Counted from the stretch's first letter, positions 24,035 through 35,760 are shown. The stretch: DNA of 64,000 nucleotides from Catonia carolina (GCA_035578175.1 JAQMRL010000006.1:56771001-56835000), one strand, 5' to 3'. Made by a program: numbers and translations. Notes: generated by a model not told the origin, from the sequence alone.

Positions 24035-24590
24035 ATCGAACTTTGTAATTTCCCATTTGGTGTTTCTACCAAGGTGTACGTTGCGTTAGGTCCTCCATGG
24101 TTAGATCTACTTCTTTCATGACGTTTTGAATTTCTCTGAGCCAGGTTACTATAGCTTTTTCAGATTTAGCGGTAAGTAGTTTCTCAGAGGTTCTTCTTAG
24201 AAGGCGCGTTGCTGGATTTCTCAGTATGTGTCGCAGAAAGAAAATTCTCTTTTCTCTCATTGGAATTGTAACTGGTTCTATATCTTTGTAGACTTATTCC
24301 TTTGGTAAAATCCTGTATTGTCCATCGATTTGGTGTTTTTTTGTTGATACAAGTCCTTAAAATTCTTCACTCGACTTTTCTTAGTTTCTCTTTGTTTCCA
24401 CCTCCGTCGATGCTGAAGAGAGTTTCACTTCCGTACATCACTTGAGATCTAAGGACTGATTTAAAGTGTTTAAGTTTGGTGTGTTTTAAAAATATTTTTG
24501 TTGTTTTGTGTTTTTGGTGAGATGTTGTGCTATGGTGAGTTTGGCGATTCTCTCTTTCCAGGCGACTTATTCGTTGCATGATTTATAACA
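24035..24590 (-). pseudogene. LINE ORF2 C-terminal fragment, second type
   Basis: The minus strand reads LKHFKSVLRSQVMYGSETLF, then a lysine-rich KEKLRKVE block, and after a frame change MREKRIFFLRHILRNPATRL and a WLREIQNVMKEVDL block. These follow the order seen in LINEs after the polymerase core: H-x-x-V-x-R-x-x-x-x-YGSETL, (R)KR-x-x-F-x-x-H, and a W-x-x-x(V/I)-x-x-x-(M/L)-x-E motif. The piece at 35765-36845 is similar in order. At least one frameshift and stops make it non-functional. Confidence 0.7.
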
Positions 24591-24599
24591 ATTATAATA

Positions 24600-25040
24600 T
24601 AAATATCTAAATATTGTCTTTTAATTTAAAATTAATCAAATTGTTTGTAAAATTAGCGCTGCCAAAAATTATTACAAACAATATCTGATTAATGATAGTT
24701 TAATGTTTAAAATATCAAGGTACATTTTGAGCCCCTGTATCCGTAGGTAATTCGTTCCAAAACATATCGCGGATACTATCAAATGCCGTAGTATGTTCAC
24801 CACTTTATTCGTTCCAAGAACGTACCGTACAGTGTATGTTGTCAGCGGTTTACTTGATCTACACAAGAGAATGGATTACAGTGTGGGGTCTACATGTATT
24901 ATTATACAAAAATATTAGCCCATTTATTATAAAGTTCTGCAAAACAAACCATCAATACTGTACGTTGTTCCGTGCAAGTTCTATGTATTGTTAATCCTGG
25001 GCAAGAGAGTAAAAAGTTTGTGATATAAATTTAATCGCTA
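24600..25040. other. Spacer
   Basis: Nothing recognisable between the LINE fragment and the Jockey piece. Confidence 0.4.
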
Positions 25041-25044
25041 AAAC

Positions 25045-25930
25045 ATCATAGTGTATTTGCATCAGAAATTCCTATTTTGGACACATTGGTAACCGCGACG
25101 TATGCTGACGTCACGGCAATTCTTGTACAGGAAAAGAGTGCGGATGAGGCTTTCAGGATGGCGCAGCGATATCTTTCATTAATACAGAACTGGCTTACCC
25201 GTTAGCGAATTAAGGTGAGCCCAATTAAATCAACACAGGTTACGTTCACCTTACAACATCAAACCTTTTTCACCTGTAGTGATGAATAACGTTCATATCC
25301 CACAAGCCAGGGTGGTCCAGGGTCTTGGCTTATGGCTTGAAAAGTGACTAATGTGGAAGAATCATCTGCGTACAAAACGTTAAGAACTTAACCGCCGCCA
25401 GAAGCTACTCTTCTGCTTAATTAATTAACCCTCGATCAAAATTGAAGCTCCGTTCCAAAATTTTAATATATAAATCCCTTTTAAGACCAATCTAGACTTC
25501 TGGGGTACAGCTCTTTGGAATAGCGGCAGAGAGAAATTTAAAGTCGATCCAGGCCCTTCAATCAAAATTTTTAAGACTTGCTTCTGGCGCTCTTTTTTAT
25601 GTAACCAATGAAAACCTCTATGACAATTTCAAAATTTCGACATTGATGGAGCTAACCACGTCCTTGTGTAGTAAATTTCACGAAAGACTAGATGACCATT
25701 CAAATCAACTAGCCTGTGATCTAGCTACAAGGAACTTCGCAACTATGCGACGTCTAAAGCGGAAATGGAGCAGAGACCTCTTGGTCTGAATAACGGACAA
25801 TACTGTTTTAAACGGAGAATGTACCACTGGGTACCTCTTCTCTTTAAAGCCAAATCTACACCACCATTTAAATATCACATACGGAAGTTGTGCAGCTCAA
25901 TGTACAGTACCGTAATAAAAAATTAAAGAC
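25045..25930 (+). pseudogene. 5'-truncated, decayed Jockey-type ORF2 with 3' UTR
   Basis: The translation begins just before the catalytic centre (ASEIPILDTLVTATYADVTA), where the YADD motif has become YADV, so the catalytic site is lost. It continues through LSLIQNWL, SPIKSTQVTFTLQH, KILIYKSLLRPIWTSGVQLFG, IQALQSKFLRLASGALFYVT and KFHERLDDHSNQLA, ending RRLKRKWSRDLLV-stop at about 25787-25790. The C-terminus and 3' UTR parallel the intact element at 39-44 kb. Several in-frame stops and frame changes are present. The 3' UTR carries the stem-loop with CCACTGGG at 25824-25831 and ends near the AATAAAA at 25915. The copy belongs with that at 11081-11620. Confidence 0.85.
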
Positions 25931-26395
25931 CAAAAACAAACAAAACATCATGGACACCAAACATTTTTTCTGTTACAATGTATTTTACTTCACTGTTGTT
26001 TATTGTGTGTTTCTTTTTGTCGTTCTCATTAAATGACGATGTTGATGATAACAATGTCCATAAGTAAATACAAACATGGTTATTCACATTCTGATAAACC
26101 ATGAAACATTTCTTTAAGAATTGGAAAGTAGAGAAAATTAGCAGAACGTTTCCCTCTGTTCGAATGATTGAGCCGGTTCTATTTGTTTGTGTTTTACAAA
26201 CAAGCCATAAAACTGTAGCTAGAACAGCACTAACTATACATGTTTCTCTAAAGACTTCTGACAAGTAGTACATAATTTTGAACCATGAATTAGTGGAACC
26301 GCGGATACTAAATCAACGTATACGGAGGTCCGACTGAATTAAGAAAGTTTAACAATACATTATGTCCTTGATTTACCAGTCTTGCAGTTACCGTG
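25931..26395. other. Spacer
   Basis: A 116-codon minus-strand frame covers most of it but shows no family resemblance. I see no other signal. Confidence 0.35.
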
Positions 26396-26434
26396 GCTCG
26401 AATTTAACGTCACTCATTTAAAAACATAAAAGTT

Positions 26435-26835
26435 TCCGAACTGTACGATGTCTAAAGCAAAAACGGTGCAGAGAACTCTTGGTCTGAATAAAAAACAAAA
26501 CCTAACCACATCTAAACGAAGAATGTACCACTGCTTACCTATTCAACCGAAAGTAGCCTAATTTCCCTATCGCCTATTAAATTAAAAATCATGCCGGCCG
26601 CATTGGAGCAGTTGGTAACGTGCTCGCCTCTCACCATACGGTCCTGGGTTCGAATCCCACTCAGGCATGGCATATTTTCATACGTTACAAAAAATCATTT
26701 CATCCTACATCACATAAAGTTCCACCCCAACGTCGTCGCTAATGACCGTTGCAGTTGATGCGACGTTAAATAAAAAAAAAAAAAATCATTTAAGAAATTG
26801 TGCAGCTCATTGTATAATACCGTAATAAAAATAAA
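26435..26835 (+). mobile_element. Jockey 3' end interrupted by a SINE
   Basis: The last codons of ORF2 (CGATGTCTAAAGC then GTGCAGAGAACTCTTGGTCTG) and the 3' UTR (GAATGTACCACTGC at 26521-26534) align with the copy ending at 25930. The UTR resumes after a SINE with AGAAATTGTGCAGCTCATTG and ends near ACCGTAATAAAAATAAA. The SINE occupies 26593-26780. Confidence 0.8.
26593..26780 (+). repeat. tRNA-derived SINE family A, with target-site duplications
   Basis: The head resembles a tRNA gene: GCCGGCCGCATTGGAGCAG, box A-like TGGAGCAGTTGG, box B GGGTTCGAATCCCAC. The body ends with the tail CGTCGTCGCTAATGACCG, GTTGATGCGAC and TTAAATAAAAAAA. A perfect 9-bp duplication AAAAATCAT flanks it (26584-26592 and 26781-26789), the mark of LINE-assisted insertion. 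It sits within the 3' UTR of an older Jockey copy, so it inserted later. Confidence 0.92.
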
Positions 26836-26849
26836 AAATAAAAAATTAG

Positions 26850-27115
26850 TATAAATTAGTACTAATTTTTCTGTCGTTAATTTTGTGTAGGCCTATGTCA
26901 CGTCTATTTAAACTACGTTATCCGAAAATCAAACATGGAAAACTATTTGGATCAGTACATCAAGAACCACTGTAAGTTTTATTTTTAAACTTACCTTTGC
27001 TTTTTTACAACGGATCATAAGCAAACTACTGTGAGTAATTTTATTTTTAACAAAACCTTTTTTTTAATATTTCCGATAGCATAATCAAAATGACGAGCAT
27101 AATATCAAAATGTTT
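26850..27115. other. Spacer
   Basis: AT-rich, with no recognisable feature. Two similar phrases (GAACCACTGTAAGTTTTATTTTTAAAC and GCAAACTACTGTGAGTAATTTTATTTTTAAC in outline) sit near 26965 and 27020. Confidence 0.35.
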
Positions 27116-27131
27116 AAAATATGATATAATT

Positions 27132-27546
27132 TTGTATTTAACAGGCAGATGGAGTGTTGAATTATTTTGCACTCAATCGGTTAGTTCCTGGGCCACAAAA
27201 AGTTCTGTTTTCTATCATAATGGTGAGCTAATTATACGACTGAAGCATTTAAGAACAGAAGAGTTAGAGGTATAAAAGACACTAGTCAGAGTTATCTTCT
27301 CTGAAAAATGAATTTATTATACAGTCAGAGTCGGTGCTAAAATGAAATGAAGATGTCATTTGCAGGGTGGAAAGTAGATACTTTTTGGAGGGCCTGGCAT
27401 GCTGCTAAGTGTAGGCTACTTTTCCACACAGTAACGAAGATAATGGTAAACTCACTCACAAGTCAAAGGCCACCTCACTCCTCGTTATACTTCAAGCCTC
27501 TAGAGGTTCAAACCAGCCTTCGGCTAATGACCTAAATAATTACAAC
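27132..27546 (+). repeat. AAC-tailed dispersed repeat, copy 3, with 11-bp target-site duplication
   Basis: Full-length family member from TTTAACAGGCAGATGGAG to CCTAAATAATTACAAC. ATGATATAATT occurs on both sides (27121-27131 and 27547-27557), an 11-bp direct duplication typical of retroposons. No open frame of significance exists; a 62-codon frame inside is accidental. Confidence 0.85.
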
Positions 27547-27612
27547 ATGATATAATTACTTTAATTTCGTCCTGACAGTACAAATACTGTCGCCTTATAA
27601 GGAATTTGTTGT

Positions 27613-27755
27613 GGCCGCCTCAGTAGCCCGATGGTTGGCGTGTTACGCTGCAAAGCGGAAGTACCGGGTTCGATTGCCGTATAACACGTTCAATATAGTA
27701 GTCGATAACGACCAAAATGTTGAAGCTATTTTAAATAAACTAAAAAAGTAATGAG
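27613..27755 (+). repeat. tRNA-derived SINE, family A-like
   Basis: Head GGCCGCCTCAGTAGCCCGATGGTTGG with box B CCGGGTTCGATTGCCG near 27667. The tail AGTCGATAACGACC and TTTTAAATAAAC is a diverged version of the family A tail. The 3' limit is approximate. Confidence 0.7.
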
Positions 27756-27759
27756 AAAG

Positions 27760-28250
27760 TATTTTAAGTCATTAGGTTATTCGGACGTAAACAATCAATA
27801 AATCAATATGATACGGTTTCAATGATTACACCATACAAATTTACGAGAAATGATTAGGAATTATGATGAATTACTAGAAAAAGTTAAAATAATACATCTT
27901 TATAAAATAGTTTTATATATTTTACATTTGAAATACCGAGATTTATACCCAGACTGTAACAATATTATATAATAGCTTATATTATAGTAGGTCTTATGAA
28001 ATAAATTTCAGTTTTATAAGTGTAAGAGTTAAGTACGCGGATTATTCTCTTTTGATCTAAGTGTATCACAAGAGTTGTACCATATAGTATTATTTTAAAA
28101 GAGTACTATGAACCGTATTATAGTTGAATAGTATAGTATAGTACAATATAGTTCTGTTTTCTACAGGTTGACTCAAAAGTAACATTCCATTCAATGTTAA
28201 TGTCCGGGTAGTCAAGGTGGGGTAGGTGTATACGAAGTTCTATCTGATGG
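27760..28250. other. AT-rich spacer
   Basis: No recognisable feature. Confidence 0.4.
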
Positions 28251-28253
28251 TAG

Positions 28254-28622
28254 TTTGTTCGTTAGGTCATCAGCGAAAAGCCTGGTTTGAACCTCTACAG
28301 GTTTTACTAAGTAAAACGACGAGTGATGTGGTTTACAAATGCCTTCCTCACTGAGTTGAAAAGTACGCTTATCAGCATGGTAGGCCTTTTGAAAAGTACA
28401 TTTTTGCACCCTATAATTGACAACTTCACTTCATTCCCACAGGGTCTAGCTGTATAATGAAATTCATTACTCTCAGAGGAAGAACTCTGACTAGTGTCTT
28501 TTACAACTCTACCTTTTCTGAACTTAAATACTTCAGTCATTTAATTGGCTGTCCATGTAATAAGAAGCAGTACTATTTTTTGTAGCCCTGAATTTAACAG
28601 ATTAAATGCAAATAATTTAAAA
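28254..28622 (-). repeat. AAC-tailed dispersed repeat, copy 4
   Basis: The minus strand reads TTTGCATTTAATCTGTT, the GACTGAAG(T)ATTTAAG block, AAAGACACTAGTCAGAG, TGAATGAAGTGAAGTTGTC, the ATGCTGATAAG block and GATGACCTAACG. Near full length; the AAC tail itself is eroded. Confidence 0.8.
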
Positions 28623-28629
28623 TTTCTCC

Positions 28630-29690
28630 CGTTTTTTCTGGGCAGTTGATGGATGGTGTATAACTAAAAACTTAAAATTTTTGTGGTTAAACGCTCTCTG
28701 GTCCGAATACAACTGATTAGAAGTTTAATAGTATTAAGCCTAGATTCGTTCAGAATTTGGGTATTGTAATAGCATGCATACTTTAAACCTTTAACAATTG
28801 ATTTTTGTTTACACAACAAATGATTAAACTTAGCCTACAAACAAATACAATAGATTGTATAACTTAAATTAATTTACAAAACTTAAGCTTAAACTAAACT
28901 TGACTATAATTAAGACGCTGTAACAACAATCAATATACCTTTCCGCTACCACTTGATACTACAATAGTATAAACACACACTAATAACGTAATAAAAACTG
29001 GTACCGTAACGACATTTTTTCAAACAACTCGACAGACTTTCCATTCATAACTCAGGTAACAACTGACCGTCTCCTAAAGCGTTAACTGTTTTTATACCTG
29101 CCATCGTTCCTCAAATAATCAAGAACCTTCACTGATATCAAGAACATCGTAAAATGAATCAAAAAATTAATATTTTACAATTTCGAAGAACTATCAAAAA
29201 AATTTATTCGTCGCAATTCGTTACCCTTGTTTAATACACGCCACTTTCAAACAATACACAATTCTTACAATAAACAATTTATCCCAGCAACCATTTCTAG
29301 AATATCACAATGATATAGTATTGTTATGAACAATAAGATTGGTGGTTGGTGTACTCCCACCGTGAATAATACGTACGGTGGTCACGCCTCGTTCTCTGTT
29401 GGTGTACTCCCATCGCACCTATAGCCACGCCTCTTTCCCTAATTCTTTGATAAATTAACCCATTTTCATCTCGCTAAATGCGTCTAATATATTTTCAATA
29501 AATTTTGAAAATTATTGATTAAATCGGTTGACTTGAGAGATATATTAAAATTTAATATAGGCTAGTATCATATAACAAGAATATTATGATTGCGTTTGCC
29601 AGGATTTCAAAGAATATTTATGAATATATTTAGTTAAGTAATTACTCTAGAAAAATGTTTCAGTTATGGCTTAAAAATATTTACGATAAA
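28630..29690. other. Spacer with a short imperfect duplication
   Basis: At 29350-29445 two units beginning GTTGGTGTACTCCCA and ending CACGCCTC occur side by side, about 50 bases apart. The rest is AT-rich and unrecognised. Confidence 0.45.
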
Positions 29691-29694
29691 ATTA

Positions 29695-30001
29695 TTTTTT
29701 TAATCCCTAATATGTGTACGTTGCAATTTGTTTAATATAAGAGCAATAAGCAACCTCTTGATTCAATGAGATGAGGATGATATGCATATCGTGTAGATGA
29801 GTTGTAGTTTTGTACAGACTCAGGCTGATCATTCCTGAGAGAGTACGGTGAATTGAACTCCAACCAATAAAGTACACCGATAACCTTTGTCTGGTTTTAA
29901 GATCCGTTTAAAAGTAACTAACGCTTCTAGGATTTGAACTACGGAATTTTCGTTTAAACAGCAAATTTGCGGCGAAAACGTTACCACTACACCAACCCGG
30001 T
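29695..30001 (-). repeat. SINE family B, near full length
   Basis: The minus strand starts near 30001 with CCGGGTTGGTGTAGTGGTAACG (box A region), box B AGTTCAAATCCTAG near 29942-29930, then ACTTTTAAACGGATC, GGTGTACTTTATTGGTTGG, the GAATGATCAGCCTGAGTC block, CATCTCATTG and the terminal CGTACACATATTAGGG. It corresponds block for block to 59872-60195. Confidence 0.8.
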
Positions 30002-30009
30002 TGGTCGAT

Positions 30010-30780
30010 GATAATTTAATCGATAAATAAAATAATGTAATTGTAGGAGTTGTCTTAAATGTTTATTGACTTAGACAGTAATTGGCGGGTGAATTAACAG
30101 ATATTATTCATTCTAATGTAGATAAGAGATACCTATTCGAGTTTATATTATTTTGAAAATATCTCTTTGTAAGGGGCCTTGTTACGATCATTATAAATGA
30201 AGTAAAAGAAAAAAAAATTTTAATGAATAATTATAATGATAAGTAATGATATAATAATTATAAAATATAAATACGTAGTTGAAGAATAAAGTTGGAAACA
30301 AGAAACTTCAAAAAGAAAAAGAGATTTGAAGCTAGAAACATCAAAATGAAATTCAAAGGAGCCAAATAGATTAACAATAAACTGTAGAAGGAACGTGTAA
30401 CGTGAAGTACAGATTTAGTACTGTAGTGTAAAAGTATGTAGAAATTGATAAAGTTGAGAATCCACATAGCTTATTTTATATTATGAACATTGTATTTTAT
30501 ATGCGTTCTTTTTCAAAAATGTCCCAAAATTTATTCTTCTCTATCTTTTTTATGACACGTAACAGGCAACAGCTTATTACGTCATCCCACCTTGAAATTG
30601 CCCCTTCAACGTTTTATCAGCCCTCCTAAACTATTTTTGCTACACATGACATATATTTCATCATGTATGTGGGTTGCTGTAGGGACTGATGTAACCTTAC
30701 AATCTTAGAAAAATCATTTTTTACCACGAGAGAACAGGCCTATTAAGAATTTCAGCAGACATGTTGCTTACTTTATAGAA
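30010..30780. other. AT-rich spacer
   Basis: No recognisable feature. A 69-codon minus-strand frame at 30258-30467 is low-complexity. Confidence 0.4.
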
Positions 30781-30784
30781 CATA

Positions 30785-31130
30785 AACAATGTTGTTTAAA
30801 AATGTTGTTTAAAAATGAGTCTATTTGTAAAAAATTTCTTTAGAGCCGTTTTTGAGAAATCGCAAAAATTGAAAAATTGCACGAATAATCTATTACTCCC
30901 GGTTTAAATGGATTTAAATGAAACAGTGCGTGTCAGGTCTTCAAGTAATACTTAATTTATGATTTAAGTTTTATTTTCTAATGATATTCCGTTCTTGAGA
31001 TCTTTTGTTCGCACACAGAATAATAGCTAAAAACATGTTTTTTGAGTTCAAGGGTCCTAAAAACGTGTATTTAGGTGAAAAATCGTAATGGAAACAATAC
31101 TTTTCGTGCCTATATCATTCATATGAAGCA
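30785..31130 (-). repeat. Microsatellite-bearing dispersed repeat (family T), copy 1
   Basis: The minus strand contains ACACGTTTTTAGGACCC, CATGTTTTTAGCTATTATTCTGTGTG, AAGAACGGAATAT, GGGAGTAATAG and GCGATTTCTCAAAAACGGCTCT in the same order as copies at 44540-44990 and 50810-51175. The TG microsatellite present in the others is reduced to CTGTGTGCG here. Confidence 0.75.
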
Positions 31131-31688
31131 AACGGAAATAATAATGTTTAATATTATTGTTTATGTACCAGACTATTGTAAAGATATTTGTTAAAAAATA
31201 TTAATACATGCTTATAAATTACTATTATAAAGTACAATCACTGGAAACAATTAAATTAGTTTTGTTATGTTAAAATGATGAATACATTTTTGATCCATCT
31301 TATACCGGGTATAGGATAACTTCAACTAGATTGCACACTTAAAGAGGAATAACGGTTAAGCTAGTTTGGTTGTCTTGAAATGTAATACAATATAATATCG
31401 TAATGTAATGTGATAATGCATATCTATTGATAATGATGATAAACAATAAAATAGGGGTAAATGCATTACCTATTATAAAACTTGTACTAAATAACTTATT
31501 ATAGTCTATGGTATAAATGTGTTACAATAGTGTAGTGTTTCTATGTACGCCAACTTTCGTTACACCTGCAAGATTATGTAAAATAACTCTAAAAAGTATG
31601 TATCAAGGAAATTTAATGATATTGCATTCGTTTTCAATTTGTTGAATATGGATTAGGTGAGGAATTGAAATATATGGAAAAACTAACT
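31131..31688. other. AT-rich spacer
   Basis: No recognisable feature. Confidence 0.4.
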
Positions 31689-31689
31689 G

Positions 31690-32055
31690 CCCATAACAGG
31701 CAGGTGGAGTGTTAAATTATTTGCACTTGATCTACTAGTTCCAGGGCTACAAAAAATAGTTATTTTCGTATCATATTAATGCTTAGCCAATTATATGATT
31801 AAATCATTTAAGAATAGAAGAGGTAAATGTGTAAAAGACACTAGTCATATTTGTCTCCTCTAAGAGTAATAAATTTCATTTCACAGCCAGACTCTGTGGT
31901 GAATGATAAAGGTGGCATTTGCAAGGTGGAAAGTAAATAATTTTCAGAGAACATGGTATGCTGATAAGCATACTTTTCTGCTCAGTAAGGAAAGCATTGG
32001 TAAACCACCTTACTCCTCGTTTTGCCTAATAAACCTTTTTTAATTTCAAACCAAA
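31690..32055 (+). repeat. AAC-tailed dispersed repeat, copy 5
   Basis: Starts CCATAACAGGCAGGTGGAG and runs through the family landmarks to CCTTTTTTAATTTCAAACC. The box B-like and AAC-tail regions are eroded. A LINE tail follows at about 32098. Confidence 0.8.
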
Positions 32056-32097
32056 ATACTGAAGACATGTGTGTCTGTGCGCAAGTGAGTGCCTTAT

Positions 32098-32400
32098 TAT
32101 TTTTAAGACACAAAACAATAGACCTATATGGAGTCGGAGAAATGACTTAAAGGTGTCAGAAAAGATATTGAGAAAACCAGAATAAAACGAGAAAACTTAA
32201 TGAACTGTACCAAATTCAGATAAATAATTACAGACTTAGGTTTAACATGAACAGCAAAACCAGAACACCGTTATCAGAAGAAAGGAGAAAGACCTACAAT
32301 GAACAAATGCTATGAAAGTGGGCTGCAAAACTAGCTTCCAGAAACGTCTAAAGTCACCTCTGTGGTCTAAAATTGGTCATATACAAGAAAGAATTAAATA
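32098..32400 (+). pseudogene. LINE 3' tail fragment (copy 2 of 3)
   Basis: Frame-broken translation gives ENLMNCTKFR, then an EERRKTYNEQML-like block, WAAKLASRNV-stop and the UTR phrase CTGTGGTCTAAAATTGG. It matches 47470-47710 along most of its length and 14655-14825 at the end. Only the extreme C-terminus of a LINE ORF2 is retained. Confidence 0.65.
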
Positions 32401-33895
32401 AAATTCTCCATCTACTTCTACAGCTACATCTAATCAAAATCAACTAGTGCAAACATTGAAATGAGTTACCATATTTCTTAATTAAAAAGGATTACCTGAA
32501 AGAAAAAACATATAATACGAGTGCATAAAAAAAGAGACCACTGTCATAGAGATCATCAAATTACTTATTATAAATTTCAACAAAATTAAAATGACCATAA
32601 ATTTAAAACGTTATGTCACATCGTTTCGTCATTCTAGTAGGCGATATATTCAAAGAAGATGAATGTAAATCGCCCACGACTTTAGTTAGTTAGTGAAGCA
32701 TTCACGACATTTTAAAATGTAGGTTGTGGTGTGTACTTAAAAAAATTCTTGAATCATTATTGTGTGATAATGATAAAAAAATGACTAAAACATGAAGTCA
32801 ACTTGTATGACAGATCACAATTTTAAATAAAATAAATTTACATTATATTACATTATTAGAAGGATGGTTTGAAAGAAAAAACAAAATATACAAAATTTAC
32901 TACATATTATCCATACGATACAATTATGTTAAAAATTAATCATTTATTAGATTTCTAATAAATAATTATTTAATAAAATATATATTTATTTAGCAACTTA
33001 GTAACGAAGCTGGAATAAGTCTGTACATGATCCACCGTTATCCTATATCAAGTGTATCAAATACTCATTATTTAATTCTACTTTAGAACTCAGCTCTAAA
33101 AGAAAAAACTTGAAATTTTTATTTCATGTTAAATTCAAGCTAATTAAGATCCCCACAAAGTTGTAACCAATGAAAAGAAATAAAGAGCTTCATTTAAATT
33201 TACCTGTCCGGTAAACAAATGTGCACCTGTTAATAAATGAACATGCCAATCTACTTGGAAGGACATTTATGACAATAATAAAATAAAAAGTTATTTCTAG
33301 AAGCGCTGTTAAATTCTTTTAACATACATAATCATAATTTACCAGCGTTCATTAGATTTATAACGAAAGTTAAAGAGCTGTTGATGACTTCTGTTTTGCT
33401 GTTTATAACTAAGTGTTTTTAAGTATATTCAGAAACAGATGTCTTGTAAATCCTGCAGATCTTTAGATTAAAACACTTATAAACTTAAAATTATAGATGC
33501 GGCAAAACAAATATTTTGTTATAGGACTTTAATAGTTAAGCTATTTTTAATAAGACGACCTTAATCATAACACTATTTCTCGAACGTTTTTAGGCGTTAC
33601 ATGGCATCACGGTTCAAACTTCAAGCCTCAAAACATTGCAACAGAAATGAAAATGCGTAACATTGAATAGATAGCTCGGGGGGAAATTATCGGCTCTTCA
33701 GTTCACATGTTTGGTTGTCACTGGTAGTTTTAATTTCCTGACCGAGATAAGAATATTTATTTTTTACACTACCGCATATTTGCCAAGAAAATAATTTTAT
33801 CACAAATGTTTTAACGACAGATATTTTAAAGTAAAACAAACTTAGTTGTATTCTGTTAGAATGTGCGTTGTTTATAGCTGAATATGTTAGAGTAT
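32401..33895. other. AT-rich spacer
   Basis: No recognisable feature. Confidence 0.45.
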
Positions 33896-33899
33896 TTAG

Positions 33900-34790
33900 C
33901 TGTAATCTATTATTTACACTCGATCTGCTACTTCCAGGGCTATAAACATAAATCTGTTTTTTACTACATGGGCAGCTAATTGTATATGACTTAAACATTT
34001 AAGAACAGAGAGATAGAGGTATAAAAGACACCACAGTTAATTTCACGTTCAAAATGCAGTAAGAAAAGTCCATAAGCAATGAATTTCTTATAGGAGTTTG
34101 AGTGCTACTACAGTAAGTAAAAGTATCGACTCCGCGCCACAATACGTTCTCATTTACAAACAGCTTCTATTGAATAACGTAATACGAAAACATACTTAAT
34201 ATTTGTATCGTTTTAAAGATCAGGTACCGATAATATTATTATTAAAATGGAATGGTTTATCAATTTTGTTGTCATTTTTAATTATTTAAAGTAAAGAATA
34301 GTTATTGGTTAAAGCTTGTTTGAATAACAGTCAAAATAACAGTAATTTTCAGAATTTTTTGATTAAAAACGAGCTTGTTGGAGCGTGGTAAGCGAAACTC
34401 TAAATATTTTTTTCTGTGTTCTTCGGATAGTGTCGGTGGTGGAGAGTTATTGTATTGGCTGTGCCTGTTGTTTTCCGTACGCCTGATAACACAACGGGTT
34501 CTCATAAGAGCTGTAGGCCTACTGTATTCTGAACGTGAAATAGAGTAAAGTCAGAGTTATCTTCTGTGAGAGTAATAAAATTTCATTTTACAGCCAAACT
34601 GTGTGGTGAATGAAGTGAAGGTATCATTTGCATGATGGAAAGTAGATGCTTTACAGAGGGCAGGCATGGTGATAAGCATATTGTTCCACTCATAAGGAAG
34701 GCAAGTAAACCACCACACTCCTCGTTGCACTTAATAAAGCCTCCTAGAGGTTCAAATCAGCCTTTCGGGTGATGATCTAAACAACACATT
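33900..34790 (+). repeat. AAC-tailed dispersed repeat, copy 6, split by a MITE
   Basis: The 5' half (33900-34032, through ATAAAAGACACC) and the 3' half (34549-34790, from AGTCAGAGTTATC to GATCTAAACAACAC) together reconstruct the family order. The MITE at 34036-34545 lies exactly between the GACAC and GTCAGAG landmarks that are adjacent in other copies. Confidence 0.85.
34036..34545 (+). mobile_element. MITE-like element, ~510 bp, uninterrupted copy
   Basis: Ends are inverted: near 34040 ATTTCACGTTCAAAATGCAG and, reading inward from 34541, ATTTCACGTTCAGAATACAG (two differences in 20). It contains no meaningful frame. The element at 3871-6085 is the same family in opposite orientation with a mariner inside. 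Its clean placement inside an AAC-tailed repeat helps define its ends, but I could not settle the target-site duplication. Confidence 0.8.
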
Positions 34791-35760
34791 TTACTAAGTT
34801 AGGACGATGGAATTTTTCTACATTTCATGACACAACTATGACAATGGTTTCTGATGATATGGTGATAATATAGTGATAACGATAGCCGGTACGTCGATAT
34901 TCGCGTTTATTATGACAGATGAACACAACCTCCTGAATCTTGCGGCAACACTTAATTTTTCAGTAGATAAATATGTTCTTGTTCGTAAAGAGCCTCAACT
35001 TGGTCCTTTACTACAAAGAATGTTACTTAATCTACTCTGAACAACTTCTATTTTTTTTTTCAGTGACGTCCTCAGATTATTCTAAACTGAAGCACAGTAG
35101 CCTATTCAAGTACGGGACAAAATAAATAGTAAGTTAATCCTAATTCGAATACATAAAATGAAAGTAAAAAAAAAAAATATTTCAAAAGTTCATGACACTA
35201 AAGTGTGTATATATTTTTATTACTTAGTAATATTAATAAAAACTATTAAAAAACACCATTACTCAAATAAATGGCATTACTCTTTACTATAACCTATATT
35301 AAACTATTTATATTAAAAATCCTTTTGCCTTATAATAAATATAAAATAAATAATTTATTAATATTATTATTATTATTCTGATTAGCAGACAGTAATTAAT
35401 TAAGGCTGTAAAAACGAGATGGTAATAAACATAAATCAGCAATTATTCCATAGCGGTATTTGCGACACCCCACTTCGTAACATCCCACCATACCCAGCTC
35501 TAGTCAAATACCCGAGCACACACATTGAACTAACTTATTTTTCTTACACACACATGTTAAACACCGTAGAAAACTAAAAAACATAAAATTTTATTACAAA
35601 ATTCTAATTTTTTATTATTTAATTATGTTAATGGATATGGTTTTTATTATTATTTTATTAGCTTTCTTTGGATACAGTTATGATTGCACATGAAATTCAT
35701 AATTTATTACTATATTTTGTATAAATAATCACTGGGTGATTCATAAGTTGGTGTTTAATT
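34791..35760. other. Spacer with one small open frame
   Basis: A 42-codon frame (34912-35040) starting MTDEHNLLNLAATLNFSVDK is less AT-rich than its surroundings, and a T-rich tract ending CAG lies at 35051-35063. I do not recognise the peptide. The rest is AT-rich spacer. Confidence 0.3.

Noticed and set aside
25923..26273. 116-codon minus-strand frame
   Set aside because: No recognisable motif, and it directly follows a LINE 3' end; length alone is not enough.
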